A DNA stretch of 64,000 nt, from NCBI RefSeq assembly GCF_904061905.1, contig NZ_CAJFCI010000077.1, forward strand, positions 62,001 through 126,000, given 5' to 3'. This document shows positions 21,720 through 30,514 of this stretch, in pieces. Positions within the stretch are counted from its first letter, which is position 1; each line of letters starts with the position of its first letter. This DNA comes from Zestomonas carbonaria. Lineage in GTDB: Bacteria > Pseudomonadota > Gammaproteobacteria > Pseudomonadales > Pseudomonadaceae. The translations under genes were made by a program, and so were the position numbers. The notes under the pieces were generated by a model. It ran no database searches. It was not told the DNA's origin and saw nothing but the letters and a program-made list of their open reading frames with translations.

Positions 21720-22556
21720 ATGCTGTCTTTAAGCGTTGTGGTTGTTTTGTATAAAAAGCATTTTGAGAGCTCGGTTGCTGTGAGCTCTCTTTTGTCTTCT
21801 TTTGATGCTATTAAGGGCGCTGGTTTCTTGCCAGTGATTTATGTTTGGAATAACTCTCCTGGCTTTTCACCTTGCCTAGATAGGGAGTCTGTTGTTTGGC
21901 TGGAGGGTGACAATTCAACATTGCCTTTTATTTATAATAGTGTGGCTGAGTTGGCGTTTGGCTCAGGCTCTTCGATACTTATGATTTCTGATGATGATAC
22001 TGATTATTCGAATTTTGATTTCACTCGTCACTTGGGGGTGGTGAGGGATTTCGTTTTAGACAAATCTAAATCTGAGGTTACGGGTTGTTTTGTTCCGTGT
22101 ATTCAGTCAGGAGGGCGATTGGTGAGTCCGGGGGGGCGCATTCTTTTTAAAGGATATCTTCTTAATCAGGTGCGACCGGGTCTTGTGTCATCTAAAAAAC
22201 TTCTAGCAATTAATAGTGGTACGATTCTTACAAGGTCTTGTTATGAGCGAATGAGGCCTCTTTACAATGAACGGTTGAATTTCTATGGCACGGATACTGA
22301 CTTTTTTGTTAGGTATGAGGATTTCTATAAGTGTGTCTATGTTTTGGACTCTGAAATCAATCATAGCCTTTCCTCTGATGGCGATGAGTCTATGGATCGT
22401 ATGTTGTTCAGATGGCGGGACAATATTCATGCTATGAATATTATCTTTGAGAAGCGCTCTTTTTTCTTTAAGTTGGCTATGCATGCTTATTATTTTTTTG
22501 TAAAGGTTAAGCTCTCTATCCGCTTCTGTGATAGGAGGTTTCTGAAGATATGGTGA
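21720..22556 (+). CDS. Glycosyltransferase family 2-like protein
   Basis: A 278-residue cytoplasmic GT-A-type transferase that likely adds one sugar of the O unit. It starts MLSLSVVVVLYKKHFESSVA, the usual first strand of GT2 enzymes, and has an acidic DDDTDYSN segment that probably serves as the DxD metal/nucleotide-sugar site, followed by GTDTDFFVRYEDF. The ATG at 21720 has GGTGGA five bases upstream; an in-frame GTG at 21696 is less likely. AT-rich, part of the cassette, and overlaps the next gene by 7 bases. Donor and acceptor sugars cannot be told; rhamnose is possible given rmlBACD downstream. Confidence 0.78.
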   Translation: MLSLSVVVVLYKKHFESSVAVSSLLSSFDAIKGAGFLPVIYVWNNSPGFSPCLDRESVVWLEGDNSTLPFIYNSVAELAFGSGSSILMISDDDTDYSNFDFTRHLGVVRDFVLDKSKSEVTGCFVPCIQSGGRLVSPGGRILFKGYLLNQVRPGLVSSKKLLAINSGTILTRSCYERMRPLYNERLNFYGTDTDFFVRYEDFYKCVYVLDSEINHSLSSDGDESMDRMLFRWRDNIHAMNIIFEKRSFFFKLAMHAYYFFVKVKLSIRFCDRRFLKIW

Positions 22557-23233
22557 TTAATAATCTCGTGAGCTTCTTGGCTTCAAGATTGAAGGGGGAA
22601 AATTTCAGGCTTGATCCTGGGGTTACCGATGGGTATTTGTTTCGCTTTGCTTTCTCTAGGGGGATTATGTATTTGCGTGGTTTGTTATACCTGCAACGGA
22701 TGGTAATGGTTGGGTCTGGCGTTCAGCTTTTTGCCAAATCACATATGAGATTTGGGCGCTCGGTAAGTATTGACGATGGGTGTGTAGTCAATGGACTTTC
22801 ACGTGATGGGATATTATTTGGTGATAATGTTTCGATCCAGAAGAGAACTATTATTGAGTGCACTGGAAGTTTGCGGCATTTAGGAAAGGGGCTTTCATTA
22901 GGGCGAAATGTCGGTGTTGGTTCTAATTCTTTTCTCGGCTGTGCGGGAGGTATTGATATAGGGGATGATACTATAATAGGGAATTATGTCTCGTTTCACT
23001 CTGAAAATCATAATCACTCTGATATAGGGATGCCTATTCGGCTTCAAGGTGTATCTCACCTGGGAATAAAGGTTGGTCGAGGGTGTTGGATTGGGGCAAA
23101 GGTAACGATACTAGATGGGGCTGTTATTGAAGATGGATGCATCATTGCAGCTGGTGCGCTATTGCCTCGTGGGCGTTATGTAGCTAACTCAATCTATGGT
23201 GGGGTCCCAGCTAAGCTAATTAAGAAAAGATAA
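22550..23233 (+). CDS. Hexapeptide-repeat acyltransferase (LbH, WcaF/NeuD-like)
   Basis: The 227 residues contain a left-handed beta-helix built from repeated [IV]GxxxxI-type hexapeptides (ILFGDNVSIQKRT, LGRNVGVGSNSFLG, IGDDTIIGNYVSF, VGRGCWIGAKVTILDG), with the catalytic histidine region FHSENHNHSD and the C-terminal GVPAKLIKKR usual in serine-acetyltransferase-like sugar O-acetylases. It probably acetylates the O-unit sugar using acetyl-CoA. An AGGAGG lies 11 bases before the ATG, and the start overlaps the GT2 stop. AT-rich, cassette gene. Confidence 0.83.
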   Translation: MVINNLVSFLASRLKGENFRLDPGVTDGYLFRFAFSRGIMYLRGLLYLQRMVMVGSGVQLFAKSHMRFGRSVSIDDGCVVNGLSRDGILFGDNVSIQKRTIIECTGSLRHLGKGLSLGRNVGVGSNSFLGCAGGIDIGDDTIIGNYVSFHSENHNHSDIGMPIRLQGVSHLGIKVGRGCWIGAKVTILDGAVIEDGCIIAAGALLPRGRYVANSIYGGVPAKLIKKR

Positions 23234-23238
23234 AATTT

Positions 23239-24315
23239 ATGAGAGAATTGATCTTTGTCCACTTATTCAATGACCGGAGCGGCAGCCCCAAAGTCTTATC
23301 GCAAGTTATAGTTGCAATGAGTCGTTTGGGTAGGTCGATAGAAATTCTGACTAGCCATCATGGTGATGGGTTTCTTAGTGATCTGCCTGGCGTGCGTCGT
23401 CAAATTTTTTATCGTCGTTCAGAGAATAAAATTCTAACGTTGATTTTTTATTTGGCGTCTCAGTTTTTTTTGTTTTTTCAGTGTCTTCGTTACTGGCGGC
23501 GAGATGTTGTTTTTTATATAAATACGATGCTTCCGTTTGGGGCTGCATTGGCTGCTTTATTGATGCGGAAGCCTGTTATTTATCATGTGCACGAAACTTC
23601 AATTCGGCCGTTCATGCTTAAGTGTTTTCTTCGGCTGATAATTAAGTTTACAGCTCGGAAGGTTATCTTTGTTTCTGATTATTTGCGTGCTGTTGAGGGG
23701 TTTGGTAATAACATATCTCAGTTCGTTCTGCATAATGCTTTGGATGGTGAGGTGAGGCCTATGCAGAGTCGTGTGAGAGAGGGGGATTTTAATGTATTAA
23801 TGGTTTGTTCCTTGAAAAAATATAAAGGGATTCTCGAGTTTTTTGAAGTGGCAAAATCTTTGCGGCCGGATGTGTCCGTGCGGTTTGTGTTGGTTCTCAA
23901 TGCGAGCCAGTTGGAAATTGATGAGTATTTATTTGGTGTTGTTGTTCCTGGTAATGTAACTATATTTCCTCGTCAATCGGATATTTCACCATTCTATCTA
24001 GACGCCTCGTTAGTTTTGAATTTGTCTCGCCCAGATGAATGGATTGAAACATTTGGCTTGACTGTGCTTGAGGCTATGTCTTTTGGTATTCCAGTTATTG
24101 TGCCTCCGGTTGGTGGGCCTGCTGAGATTGTTACTGATGGTAGGCATGGTTACTTAATTTCTTGCTACGAGACTCAGCGGGTCGCAGATACGATTAAGTA
24201 TCTTTCTAGTAACCCAGGGCTTCATTCGCAATTGGCGCGTAATGCTTGGGTGCATGCTAAGCAGTTCTGTTTAAGAAGGTTTGAGTATAAAGTCTCTGAA
24301 ATTATAGATAATTAA
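23239..24315 (+). CDS. Glycosyltransferase family 4-like protein
   Basis: A 358-residue GT-B-fold enzyme. The N-terminal half has FNDRSGSPKVLSQV and YHVHETSIRPF, and the C-terminal half has the GT4 nucleotide-sugar motif ETFGLTVLEAMSFGIPVIV followed by GGPAEIVTDGRHGYL. Retaining enzymes of this family use NDP-sugars at the inner face of the membrane to extend the lipid-linked O unit. It starts 5 bases after the acyltransferase stop. It is AT-rich. Sugar specificity is unknown. Confidence 0.83.
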   Translation: MRELIFVHLFNDRSGSPKVLSQVIVAMSRLGRSIEILTSHHGDGFLSDLPGVRRQIFYRRSENKILTLIFYLASQFFLFFQCLRYWRRDVVFYINTMLPFGAALAALLMRKPVIYHVHETSIRPFMLKCFLRLIIKFTARKVIFVSDYLRAVEGFGNNISQFVLHNALDGEVRPMQSRVREGDFNVLMVCSLKKYKGILEFFEVAKSLRPDVSVRFVLVLNASQLEIDEYLFGVVVPGNVTIFPRQSDISPFYLDASLVLNLSRPDEWIETFGLTVLEAMSFGIPVIVPPVGGPAEIVTDGRHGYLISCYETQRVADTIKYLSSNPGLHSQLARNAWVHAKQFCLRRFEYKVSEIIDN

Positions 24316-24325
24316 GGTCTGTGCA

Positions 24326-25438
24326 TTGGATAAGCATCTTTGTATTCTAGGCATTCGCGGTATTCCTGCGCAGCATGGTGGCTTTGAGACTTTTGCGGAA
24401 AGGCTCTCGCTGTTTCTATTGTCGAGAGGGTGGAGGGTTTCTGTCTACTGTCAGGAGGAGGGGCAGGGTGACTCTTGGGAAAGTGAGTGGAAAGGGGTTC
24501 GTCGTATTCATATTCCTGTAAGCCAGAGAGGGGCGCTTGGGACTGTTGTTTTTGATTGGAAAGTTGCTAATTGCGCGCTCTCAGAGTCAGCTCTATTCCT
24601 AACTCTTGGTTATAATACTGCTGTTTTTAATTTTATGCAGAGAGCCAAGGGGCAGTCGAATATTATCAACATGGATGGCATAGAGTGGCGTCGAGACAAA
24701 TGGGGGGCTATTGCTAAGGCTTGGTTTTGGCTCAATGAGCGTGCAGGTTGCTGGGTCGGTACTCATTTAGTGGCTGATCATCCCAAGATAAAGGATCATC
24801 TGGCTACTCGAGTTAACGCTAAAAAAATCACGATGATACCTTATGGTGGCGATGACATTGTAGGCGCTGATGCGGGGCTGCTTGACTCCTATGGTGTTGA
24901 GGTAGGGCAATTCTCTATTATTATCGCTCGCCCAGAGCCTGAAAACTCTTTCTTGGAAATGGTGCGGGCCTTTAGCAAGACCAAACGGAACCACAAGCTG
25001 GTTGTGTTAGGTAATTTCACCCCCGAAAATAATGCTTTTCACCGCCAGGTTATGGAATCTGCTAGCAATGAGGTGATCTTCCCTGGTGCTATTTACGACA
25101 CAGCGGTGGTCCAAGCTCTGCGATTCTTTAGTCGTTTCTATCTGCATGGTCATCGTGTTGGAGGGACAAACCCTTCTCTTGTTGAGGGGCTAGGAGCTGG
25201 ATGTGCGGTCATCGCCCATGATAACCATTTTAATCGCTGGGTGGCGGGTCCTGAAGCAGCTTATTTCAAGGATGAGATGTCTTGCGCATGTCTTTTTGAT
25301 AAGTTACTTGGCGATGACGATGCTGTTGCACGAATGAAGGCAGGCAGCCGCGAGCGATTTCATGAATGTTTTACTTGGGAGCGGGTCTTGCGTGAATACG
25401 AAGAGCTGTTGATCCGTTGGTATCCAAAACATAAGTAA
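24326..25438 (+). CDS. Glycosyltransferase with DUF1972 N-terminal domain (rhamnosyltransferase-like, Cps2T group)
   Basis: The 370-residue product begins MDKHLCILGIRGIPAQHGGF, the signature of the DUF1972 (PF09314) glycosyltransferases, several of which are beta-1,4-rhamnosyltransferases that add the second sugar in capsule and O-antigen assembly. INMDGIEWRRDKWG and YGGDDI follow, and the C-terminal GT-B donor region is HGHRVGGTNPSLVEGLGAGCAVIAHD. The TTG start is supported by AAGG 8 bases upstream. The dTDP-rhamnose genes start ten bases downstream, which agrees with a rhamnose donor but does not prove it. Last gene before base composition returns to GC-rich. Confidence 0.8.
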   Translation: MDKHLCILGIRGIPAQHGGFETFAERLSLFLLSRGWRVSVYCQEEGQGDSWESEWKGVRRIHIPVSQRGALGTVVFDWKVANCALSESALFLTLGYNTAVFNFMQRAKGQSNIINMDGIEWRRDKWGAIAKAWFWLNERAGCWVGTHLVADHPKIKDHLATRVNAKKITMIPYGGDDIVGADAGLLDSYGVEVGQFSIIIARPEPENSFLEMVRAFSKTKRNHKLVVLGNFTPENNAFHRQVMESASNEVIFPGAIYDTAVVQALRFFSRFYLHGHRVGGTNPSLVEGLGAGCAVIAHDNHFNRWVAGPEAAYFKDEMSCACLFDKLLGDDDAVARMKAGSRERFHECFTWERVLREYEELLIRWYPKHK

Positions 25439-25447
25439 GAGCTTTCT

Positions 25448-26524
25448 ATGACTTCCCGTATTCTCGTTACCGGCGGTGCCGGTTTTATTGGTTCCGCCGT
25501 AGTTCGTCACCTAATTCTAGATTCGTCACATGAGGTCGCGAACCTCGACAAGCTCACCTACGCAGGTAACCTGGAGTCGCTGGTTGATGTGGCCGATTCG
25601 CCACGCTACCGCTTCTACCAGGTAGATATTTGCGATGGACCTGCTTTGGACAAGGTGTTCACCGAGTTCCAGCCCACGGCTGTGATGCATCTCGCTGCTG
25701 AGTCCCATGTCGACCGCTCCATCGATGGGCCGGCGGACTTCATCGAAACCAATATTGTCGGCACCTACACCTTGCTGGAGGCGGCTCGCCGCTATTGGGT
25801 CGGGCTGCCTGATGCGGAAAAAGAAACCTTCCGCTTCCACCATATTTCCACCGATGAAGTGTATGGCGATCTGGAGGGCACGGACGATCTGTTCACCGAA
25901 ACCACGCCTTATGCCCCCAGCTCCCCTTATTCCGCCTCGAAGGCCAGTTCCGACCATCTGGTACGTGCCTGGCATCGAACCTATGGCTTGCCGGTGCTGC
26001 TGACCAACTGTTCGAACAATTACGGGCCCTATCATTTTCCCGAGAAACTGATTCCGCACATGATCCTCAATGCGCTACATGGCAAGCCGTTGCCGGTGTA
26101 TGGCGATGGTTTGCAGATCCGCGATTGGCTCTATGTGGAGGATCACGCTCGCGCTCTGGTGGAAGTGGTCACCAAGGGTAAGGTGGGGGAGACCTACAAT
26201 ATTGGTGGGCACAACGAGAAGCGAAATCTTGAGGTGGTGGAAACGATCTGCGATCTCTTGGACGAGTTGGCGCCGCAGGCAGCGGATCGCGAGCAAGCTC
26301 GCTCCTACAGGGAGCTGATTACCTTTGTGAAGGATCGGCCTGGGCATGACCTGCGCTACGCCATAGATGCATCGAAGATCGAGCGGGAGCTTGGGTGGAA
26401 GCCGCAGGAAACCTTCGAGAGTGGTATCCGCAAAACCGTGCAGTGGTATCTGGGTAATCGCGAGTGGTGGGAGCGGGTCCTGAATGGCAGCTACCAACTG
26501 GGCCGTTTGGGAGGCAAAGCATGA
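25448..26524 (+). CDS. rmlB: dTDP-glucose 4,6-dehydratase
   Basis: RmlB makes dTDP-4-keto-6-deoxyglucose, the second step to dTDP-L-rhamnose. The 358-residue SDR enzyme has the NAD motif TGGAGFIGSA (8-17), the catalytic STDEVYGDL and the YSASKASSDH active-site tyrosine/lysine. An AAGAG ribosome site precedes the ATG. The stop overlaps the rmlA start (ATGA). The gene is GC-rich again, unlike the cassette just upstream. Confidence 0.96.
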   Translation: MTSRILVTGGAGFIGSAVVRHLILDSSHEVANLDKLTYAGNLESLVDVADSPRYRFYQVDICDGPALDKVFTEFQPTAVMHLAAESHVDRSIDGPADFIETNIVGTYTLLEAARRYWVGLPDAEKETFRFHHISTDEVYGDLEGTDDLFTETTPYAPSSPYSASKASSDHLVRAWHRTYGLPVLLTNCSNNYGPYHFPEKLIPHMILNALHGKPLPVYGDGLQIRDWLYVEDHARALVEVVTKGKVGETYNIGGHNEKRNLEVVETICDLLDELAPQAADREQARSYRELITFVKDRPGHDLRYAIDASKIERELGWKPQETFESGIRKTVQWYLGNREWWERVLNGSYQLGRLGGKA

Positions 26525-27384
26525 AGGGCATCATCCTCGCCGGTGGGTCCGGTACCCGTCTGCATCCGATCACCCGTGGCGTATCGAAGCAACTGCTGCC
26601 GATCTACGACAAGCCGATGATCTACTATCCGCTGTCTGTGCTGATGCTGGCCGGGATTCGTGAGGTTTTGATCATCTCGACGCCGGTGGACTTACCGAAT
26701 TTTCGTACCCTGCTGGGCGACGGTTCGGAATTTGGTATCGAGCTCAGTTATGCCGAGCAACCGTCTCCGGATGGTTTGGCCCAGGCGTTCCTGATTGGCG
26801 AGCAGTTCATCGGAGACAGCAGTGTCTGCCTGATTCTCGGAGACAACATTTTCTACGGCTACGGCTTCAGCGCCATGCTTCGGGAAGCGGCTGGTCGGGA
26901 GCGGGGCGCTACGGTGTTCGGCTACCACGTGAACGATCCGGAGCGTTTCGGCGTGGTTGAGTTCGATGACGGCGGTAAGGCGATCTCTATCGAAGAGAAG
27001 CCGGCCAAGCCGAAGTCCAACTATGCGGTTACCGGTTTGTACTTCTATGACAACTCAGTGGTGGAGATCGCCAAACAGGTGAAGCCTTCCGCTCGAGGCG
27101 AACTGGAAATCACCGATGTGAACAATGCCTACCTGCAACGCGACGATCTGCATGTGAGTCTGCTGGGTCGCGGCTTCGCCTGGCTGGATACCGGCACCCA
27201 CGACTCGCTGATGGAGGCCAGCCACTACGTACAGACCATCGAGACACGTCAAGGGCTGAAGGTCGCGTGCCTGGAAGAGATTGCCTATCACCAGGGTTGG
27301 CTCGGTCGTGAGCAGTTGGAGCGGCAGGCAGAGGCGCTGAGCAAGACAGGTTACGGGCAATACCTGAAGCGGTTGCTGGTCTGA
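26521..27384 (+). CDS. rmlA: Glucose-1-phosphate thymidylyltransferase
   Basis: RmlA joins glucose-1-phosphate to dTTP, the first and feedback-regulated step of dTDP-rhamnose synthesis. The 287 residues carry GGSGTRLHPIT (8-18) for nucleotide binding, SKQLLPIYDKPMIYYP, LGDNIFYG with the metal aspartate, and EEKPAKPKSNYAVTGLY. The ATG at 26521 overlaps the rmlB stop by four bases; the further-upstream in-frame ATG at 26464 lies within rmlB and would add a non-family extension. rmlC follows after 87 bases. Confidence 0.96.
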   Translation: MKGIILAGGSGTRLHPITRGVSKQLLPIYDKPMIYYPLSVLMLAGIREVLIISTPVDLPNFRTLLGDGSEFGIELSYAEQPSPDGLAQAFLIGEQFIGDSSVCLILGDNIFYGYGFSAMLREAAGRERGATVFGYHVNDPERFGVVEFDDGGKAISIEEKPAKPKSNYAVTGLYFYDNSVVEIAKQVKPSARGELEITDVNNAYLQRDDLHVSLLGRGFAWLDTGTHDSLMEASHYVQTIETRQGLKVACLEEIAYHQGWLGREQLERQAEALSKTGYGQYLKRLLV

Positions 27385-27471
27385 GCAGAATCAGGACTGG
27401 CTTCCTGCTCCCGCAAGATCAACGCGGTTGCACCGTCTTCTTTACTTCCCATTTCTTGCGTTTTGTAGCTT

Positions 27472-28014
27472 ATGAACATCATCGAAACAGCATTGCCCGG
27501 CGTATTGATCATCGAGCCCAAGGTGTTCGGCGATCATCGCGGTTTTTTCCTCGAAACCTTCCAGGTCGAGCGTTATCGCGAGGCCGGTATCGACCTGCCG
27601 TTCGTGCAGGACAATCATTCTCGCTCTCAGCGCGGTGTGCTGCGTGGCCTGCACTTCCAGCGTGCGCGCCCGCAGGGCAAGCTGGTCAGCGTCAGTCGCG
27701 GGGCGGTGTATGACGTGGCGGTGGATATCGACCCAGCATCGCCTACCTGCGGTCGCTTCGTCGGCGTCGAGTTGACGGACGAGAACCATCGTCAGCTCTG
27801 GGTGCCGCCAGGCTATGCCCACGGCTTCTGCGTACTCAGCGACGTGGCAGATTTCCAATACAAGTGTACCGACTTGTACTTCCCGGAAGATGAAGGCGGG
27901 CTGATCTGGAACGACCCCGACGTGAACATCCCCTGGCCGATAGAGGCACCGCAACTGTCGGCCAAGGACCAGCTCAATCCGACGCTGCGTCAATTGCTGG
28001 GCAGGGAGGAGTGA
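27472..28014 (+). CDS. rmlC: dTDP-4-dehydrorhamnose 3,5-epimerase
   Basis: RmlC epimerises C3 and C5 of dTDP-4-keto-6-deoxyglucose. The 180-residue cupin has DHRGFFLETFQ, QDNHSRSQRGVLRGLHFQ with the catalytic histidine, VDIDPASPTCGRFVG and YAHGFCVLSDVADFQYKC, all family landmarks. The gene is followed by rmlD with a 2-base gap. Confidence 0.96.
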   Translation: MNIIETALPGVLIIEPKVFGDHRGFFLETFQVERYREAGIDLPFVQDNHSRSQRGVLRGLHFQRARPQGKLVSVSRGAVYDVAVDIDPASPTCGRFVGVELTDENHRQLWVPPGYAHGFCVLSDVADFQYKCTDLYFPEDEGGLIWNDPDVNIPWPIEAPQLSAKDQLNPTLRQLLGREE

Positions 28015-28016
28015 GC

Positions 28017-28898
28017 ATGCGCGTACTGGTCACGGGGGCTCGTGGGCAGGTCGGCCATGAGTTGTTGCGCCGTGCACCCGACGGCTTCATGGTCAGTGGC
28101 CTGGGCTCGACCGATCTGGATGTCGGCGATGCTGTTCAGGTTGAGGCGATTATCGAGCGACTGCGCCCGCAATTGATCATCAACGCCGCCGCCTATACCG
28201 CGGTGGACAAGGCGGAGAGCGAACCGGAGCAAGCCTATCGGGTCAACCGTGATGGCGTCGCTCATCTTGCTCGTACAGCCGCTGCTGCGGACATACCGGT
28301 ACTGCATATCTCCACCGACTACGTATTTTCCGGTGATGCCGAACAGCCTTATCGGGAAACCGACTCGACTTCCCCCAGTGGCGTCTATGGCGCCAGCAAG
28401 CTGGCCGGCGAGCAAGCCTTGGCCGAGCTCAACCCTCGACACCTGATACTGCGCACCAGTTGGGTGTTCGGTGCACATGGCCACAATTTCGTGAAGACCA
28501 TGCTGCGTCTGGGGCGTGAGCGGGACAGCCTGGGCGTGGTAGCGGACCAGCGAGGTGGTCCCACCCCCGCGGCCAGCATCGCCGACGCGCTCTGGCAATT
28601 GGCGGCTCTTTACCGCGATCATGGCAATTTGCAATGGGGTGTCTACCATTTCAGTGGCGTGCCGTCCTGCACATGGCATGACTTCGCGATGGAGATATTC
28701 CGCCAAGCCGTGGATCTCGGCTTGCTGGAACGTCTGCCACAGGTGGACGCCATTGCTACTTCCGACTATCCCACTCCGGCGCGACGTCCAGCCTGGTCGG
28801 TACTGGACTGCAGTCGGCTGGTTGCTGTCCATGGCATTGCGCAGCCGGATTGGCATGACGAATTGCGTTCGGTGTTGCAGGAGCTGGTTGGGGCTTGA
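28017..28898 (+). CDS. rmlD: dTDP-4-dehydrorhamnose reductase
   Basis: RmlD reduces dTDP-4-keto-L-rhamnose to dTDP-L-rhamnose. The 293-residue SDR has VTGARGQVGHEL, INAAAYTAVDKAE, STDYVFSG and YGASKLAGEQ. The ATG at 28017 has GGAGGA seven bases upstream, better than the GTG at 28011. The gene order B-A-C-D differs from the rmlBDAC order of the P. aeruginosa rml locus, and the genes lie inside the O-antigen locus. A 180-base gap follows with a possible TTGACC at 28983 as a -35 element for the next unit. Confidence 0.95.
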   Translation: MRVLVTGARGQVGHELLRRAPDGFMVSGLGSTDLDVGDAVQVEAIIERLRPQLIINAAAYTAVDKAESEPEQAYRVNRDGVAHLARTAAAADIPVLHISTDYVFSGDAEQPYRETDSTSPSGVYGASKLAGEQALAELNPRHLILRTSWVFGAHGHNFVKTMLRLGRERDSLGVVADQRGGPTPAASIADALWQLAALYRDHGNLQWGVYHFSGVPSCTWHDFAMEIFRQAVDLGLLERLPQVDAIATSDYPTPARRPAWSVLDCSRLVAVHGIAQPDWHDELRSVLQELVGA

Positions 28899-29078
28899 CC
28901 CCCGAATTCGGAACTTGCAACGGATCTTTCAGCGCCGCTTTGCTTTCATTTATCCAGTTGTGAGAAGCGGGTTTCACATGGGTTGACCGTGCTTCAGGGC
29001 TGAGCTGATAGGGATAACGTGCTAGGATGCCTCGCTTTATACGAGTTGTTCTTGCTTTTCAGGAGCTTAGCGTAGGCA

Positions 29079-30464
29079 ATGCCACAGTCCATTCATTACG
29101 AGCCCACCTTCGCCGAGCGCTATCCGGTTCCATTGTTCGCTGCCCTTCTGGATCTGTTGCTGGTCATCGGTGCAGCCTATCTGGCGTACTACCTTCGCTT
29201 CGGCACTTCGGACATGACGGGTCGCTACAACAGCGCGACCTTGCTGACGGCGGTGACGGTGATGGTGTGCCTGATCATGTTGGGAGTCTACGGGTCCTGG
29301 CGGGGCCGCTTCTTTCTACGTCAGCTCGGGCTGGTTTATGGCGCCTGGGGCGTCGCGATTGGCGCCATTCTGGCGTTGTCTTTCTTCCTCAAGGTTTCCG
29401 AAAGTTATTCGCGTATCTGGTTTGGTACGACCATTTGCATTGGCATTGCGCTTTGTACGGTGGTGCGTCTGGGGGTCTTTCTTTTCCTGCGTGCAGCACG
29501 TGCTCGGGGACGTAACCTCAAGAGTGTCCTGCTCGTGGGGGAGGGCGGAGCGGTGGCTGATTCGCTCAACCATGGCAGGGATCTGAGCGAGTACGGTTTC
29601 CGTGTTGCGAAGAGCATGCCGTTCGAGCGAGGTGAAGCCTGGGCTGAGGGTATGCTGCAGGAGGTGGTTGCCACTGGGGCCCACGAAGTATGGCTGTGCC
29701 TGCCGCTCAAGGAGGGGGATGCCCTGGGGCAGGTGCTCTACGCCCTTCGTCACCACACGGTCGAGGTGCGCTTTTTCCCCGATCTGGGGGAGATTCCCCT
29801 GCTCAATCACAAGGTCAGCAAAATCGCCGGGCGCTATTCCCTGGATCTCAGTTGCAGTCCTATGGATGGGCCGGCACGGATCGTCAAGCGCTTGGAGGAT
29901 CTGGTGGTTGGTAGCCTGATATCGTTGCTTATCCTGCCTGTTTGCCTGCTGATCGGCCTTGCCATCAAGTTGGGTTCGCCGGGGCCGGTGCTGTTCAAGC
30001 AGTATCGCACCGGGATCAATGGCAAGAAGTTCAAGGTCTACAAGTTCCGCTCCATGGTTGTGCACAAGGAAACGGACGGCTCCGTTACCCAAGCTGCGCG
30101 TAACGATCCACGGGTAACACCACTCGGAGCCTTCCTGCGCCGCACCAGCCTGGATGAGTTGCCGCAGTTCTTTAACGTACTGCAGGGGCGCATGTCCATT
30201 GTCGGGCCCCGCCCCCATGCGCTGGCACACAACGAGTACTACAAGGATCTGGTCGAGTCCTATATGCAGCGCCACAAGGTCAAGCCGGGGATCACCGGTT
30301 GGGCACAGGTGAATGGATACCGTGGCGAAACCGACACTTTGCAGAAGATGCAGAAGCGGGTGGAGCACGACCTGTGGTACATCGACAACTGGTCGTTGTG
30401 GCTGGACCTCAAGATTATTTTTCTGACGGTGTTCAAGGGGTTCATAGGCAAGAACGCCTATTGA
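29079..30464 (+). CDS. Undecaprenyl-phosphate sugar phosphotransferase (WcaJ/PssY-type priming enzyme)
   Basis: This 461-residue polyprenyl glycosylphosphotransferase has four or five N-terminal membrane helices (residues about 18-140), a Rossmann-like middle domain (VLLVGEGG) and the bacterial sugar transferase domain: KRLEDLVVGSLISLLILP, then SPGPVLFKQYRTG, KVYKFRSM, RRTSLDELPQFFNVLQG and MSIVGPRPHA. Enzymes of this shape usually transfer glucose-1-phosphate (sometimes galactose) to undecaprenyl phosphate and so start a repeat unit. It stands with an O-ligase-like gene and not far from WbpL, a second priming enzyme of a different family. Confidence 0.88.
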   Translation: MPQSIHYEPTFAERYPVPLFAALLDLLLVIGAAYLAYYLRFGTSDMTGRYNSATLLTAVTVMVCLIMLGVYGSWRGRFFLRQLGLVYGAWGVAIGAILALSFFLKVSESYSRIWFGTTICIGIALCTVVRLGVFLFLRAARARGRNLKSVLLVGEGGAVADSLNHGRDLSEYGFRVAKSMPFERGEAWAEGMLQEVVATGAHEVWLCLPLKEGDALGQVLYALRHHTVEVRFFPDLGEIPLLNHKVSKIAGRYSLDLSCSPMDGPARIVKRLEDLVVGSLISLLILPVCLLIGLAIKLGSPGPVLFKQYRTGINGKKFKVYKFRSMVVHKETDGSVTQAARNDPRVTPLGAFLRRTSLDELPQFFNVLQGRMSIVGPRPHALAHNEYYKDLVESYMQRHKVKPGITGWAQVNGYRGETDTLQKMQKRVEHDLWYIDNWSLWLDLKIIFLTVFKGFIGKNAY

Positions 30465-30514
30465 TAGGGGAGTCGTCTTGAGGCGCCCGACAGAAATCGT
30501 ATAGCGAGAAGTAT

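Noticed and set aside
28983..29011. Promoter before the WcaJ-like gene (TTGACC with TGATAG at 17 bases)
   Set aside because: The -10 hexamer is poor and the neighbourhood is not otherwise promoter-like, so I mention it only in passing.
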